Assembly (NCBI GenBank): GCA_910575035.1 | Contig: CAJTDL010000011.1 | Span: forward strand, 81,702-145,701 | From: Lachnospiraceae bacterium | GTDB lineage: Bacteria; Bacillota; Clostridia; Lachnospirales; Lachnospiraceae | Reading direction: 5' to 3' | Length of the DNA stretch: 64,000 bases | In this document: positions 63,986 to 64,000 of the stretch, piece by piece | Numbering within the stretch: the first letter of the stretch is position 1 | How the letters are laid out: the number at the start of each line of letters is the position of its first letter | Position numbers and translations under genes: made by a program | The notes under the pieces: model-generated | The model's input: only the letters and a program-made list of their open reading frames with translations | The model's database searches: none | Told to the model about the DNA's origin: nothing

Positions 63986-64000
63986 ATGGCAGTTGCAAAG
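63986..64000 (+). CDS. Start of an unidentified gene, cut by window edge
   Basis: Only ATG and four codons (MAVAK) are present, preceded by AAAAGGAG at 63971-63978. The product cannot be identified. Confidence 0.6.

Overview
The window looks like chromosomal DNA of a low-to-mid GC Firmicute, most likely a gut Lachnospiraceae/Clostridia. Supporting signs are strong AGGAGG ribosome binding sites, a T-box leader on valS, SpoVG, a GlgC/GlgD pair, a DnaD plus DnaC/DnaI-type loader pair, BceRS/BceAB-like and GHKL/LytTR signalling, a DUF6465-type protein, and a holin-like type I toxin. I cannot name the species. Functions are read from protein motifs and remembered families; no search was run.

Layout. 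1-3.2 kb: valS (3' end outside the window) with its T-box leader. 3.4-8.1 kb: TetR regulator and an RND transporter carrying a very long coiled-coil insertion, with a TetR-type palindrome on the promoter. 8.3-9.6 kb: pta with a perfect hairpin in its leader. 9.7-14.9 kb: a 1545-residue secreted Ig-like/leucine-rich-repeat surface protein, divergent from a small XRE regulator; a 49-bp inverted repeat covers both promoters. 15-18 kb: an uncharacterised 755-residue protein with a cyclic-nucleotide-binding-like N-terminus, a DUF1700/HAAS protein and tRNA-Arg(ACG). 18.4-21.5 kb: an Hpt / soluble chemoreceptor / FIST / site-2 protease gene string. 21.8-24.6 kb: spoVG, glgD, glgC. 24.9-30 kb: murC, a cluster of DnaA-box-like sequences, a DnaD-domain gene, a helicase-loader gene and prs. 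30-34.9 kb: a Bce-type ABC transporter with two-component system and a BceR-like box. 35-39 kb: a DUF6465 protein with histone-H1-like tail, an HPr-like protein lacking the catalytic His, a CDF metal transporter and an AzgA-type purine permease.

39-50.3 kb is a Ter-type stress island: GNAT, HAD hydrolase, Ca2+-type P-ATPase, four TerD-family proteins, TelA, a YceG-like protein and a rhomboid protease. 50.3-54.5 kb holds a 47-bp tandem repeat, a probable holin-like type I toxin, a LytTR/GHKL two-component system, a secreted protein of unknown role and a broken copy of its 3' end. 54.7-56.5 kb is an AT-rich type II restriction-modification system of MunI type (recognition CAATTG inferred): MT-A70 methylase, C-like regulator, endonuclease. 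The endonuclease appears to start at AUA. 56.5-59.4 kb: a palindromic element and a polar amino-acid ABC transporter. 59.4-62.2 kb: a protein joining a YceG-like N-terminal region to an HtrA-like protease through short repeats, and a Uma2 nuclease, bracketed by copies of a palindromic repeat. 62.3-64 kb: a membrane-fused spermidine-synthase-like protein and the first codons of another gene.

The most promising leads for new biology are the YceG-like/HtrA fusion, the FIST/chemoreceptor/Hpt module, the long cNBD protein, the AUA-started restriction enzyme and the RND transporter with the coiled-coil insertion.
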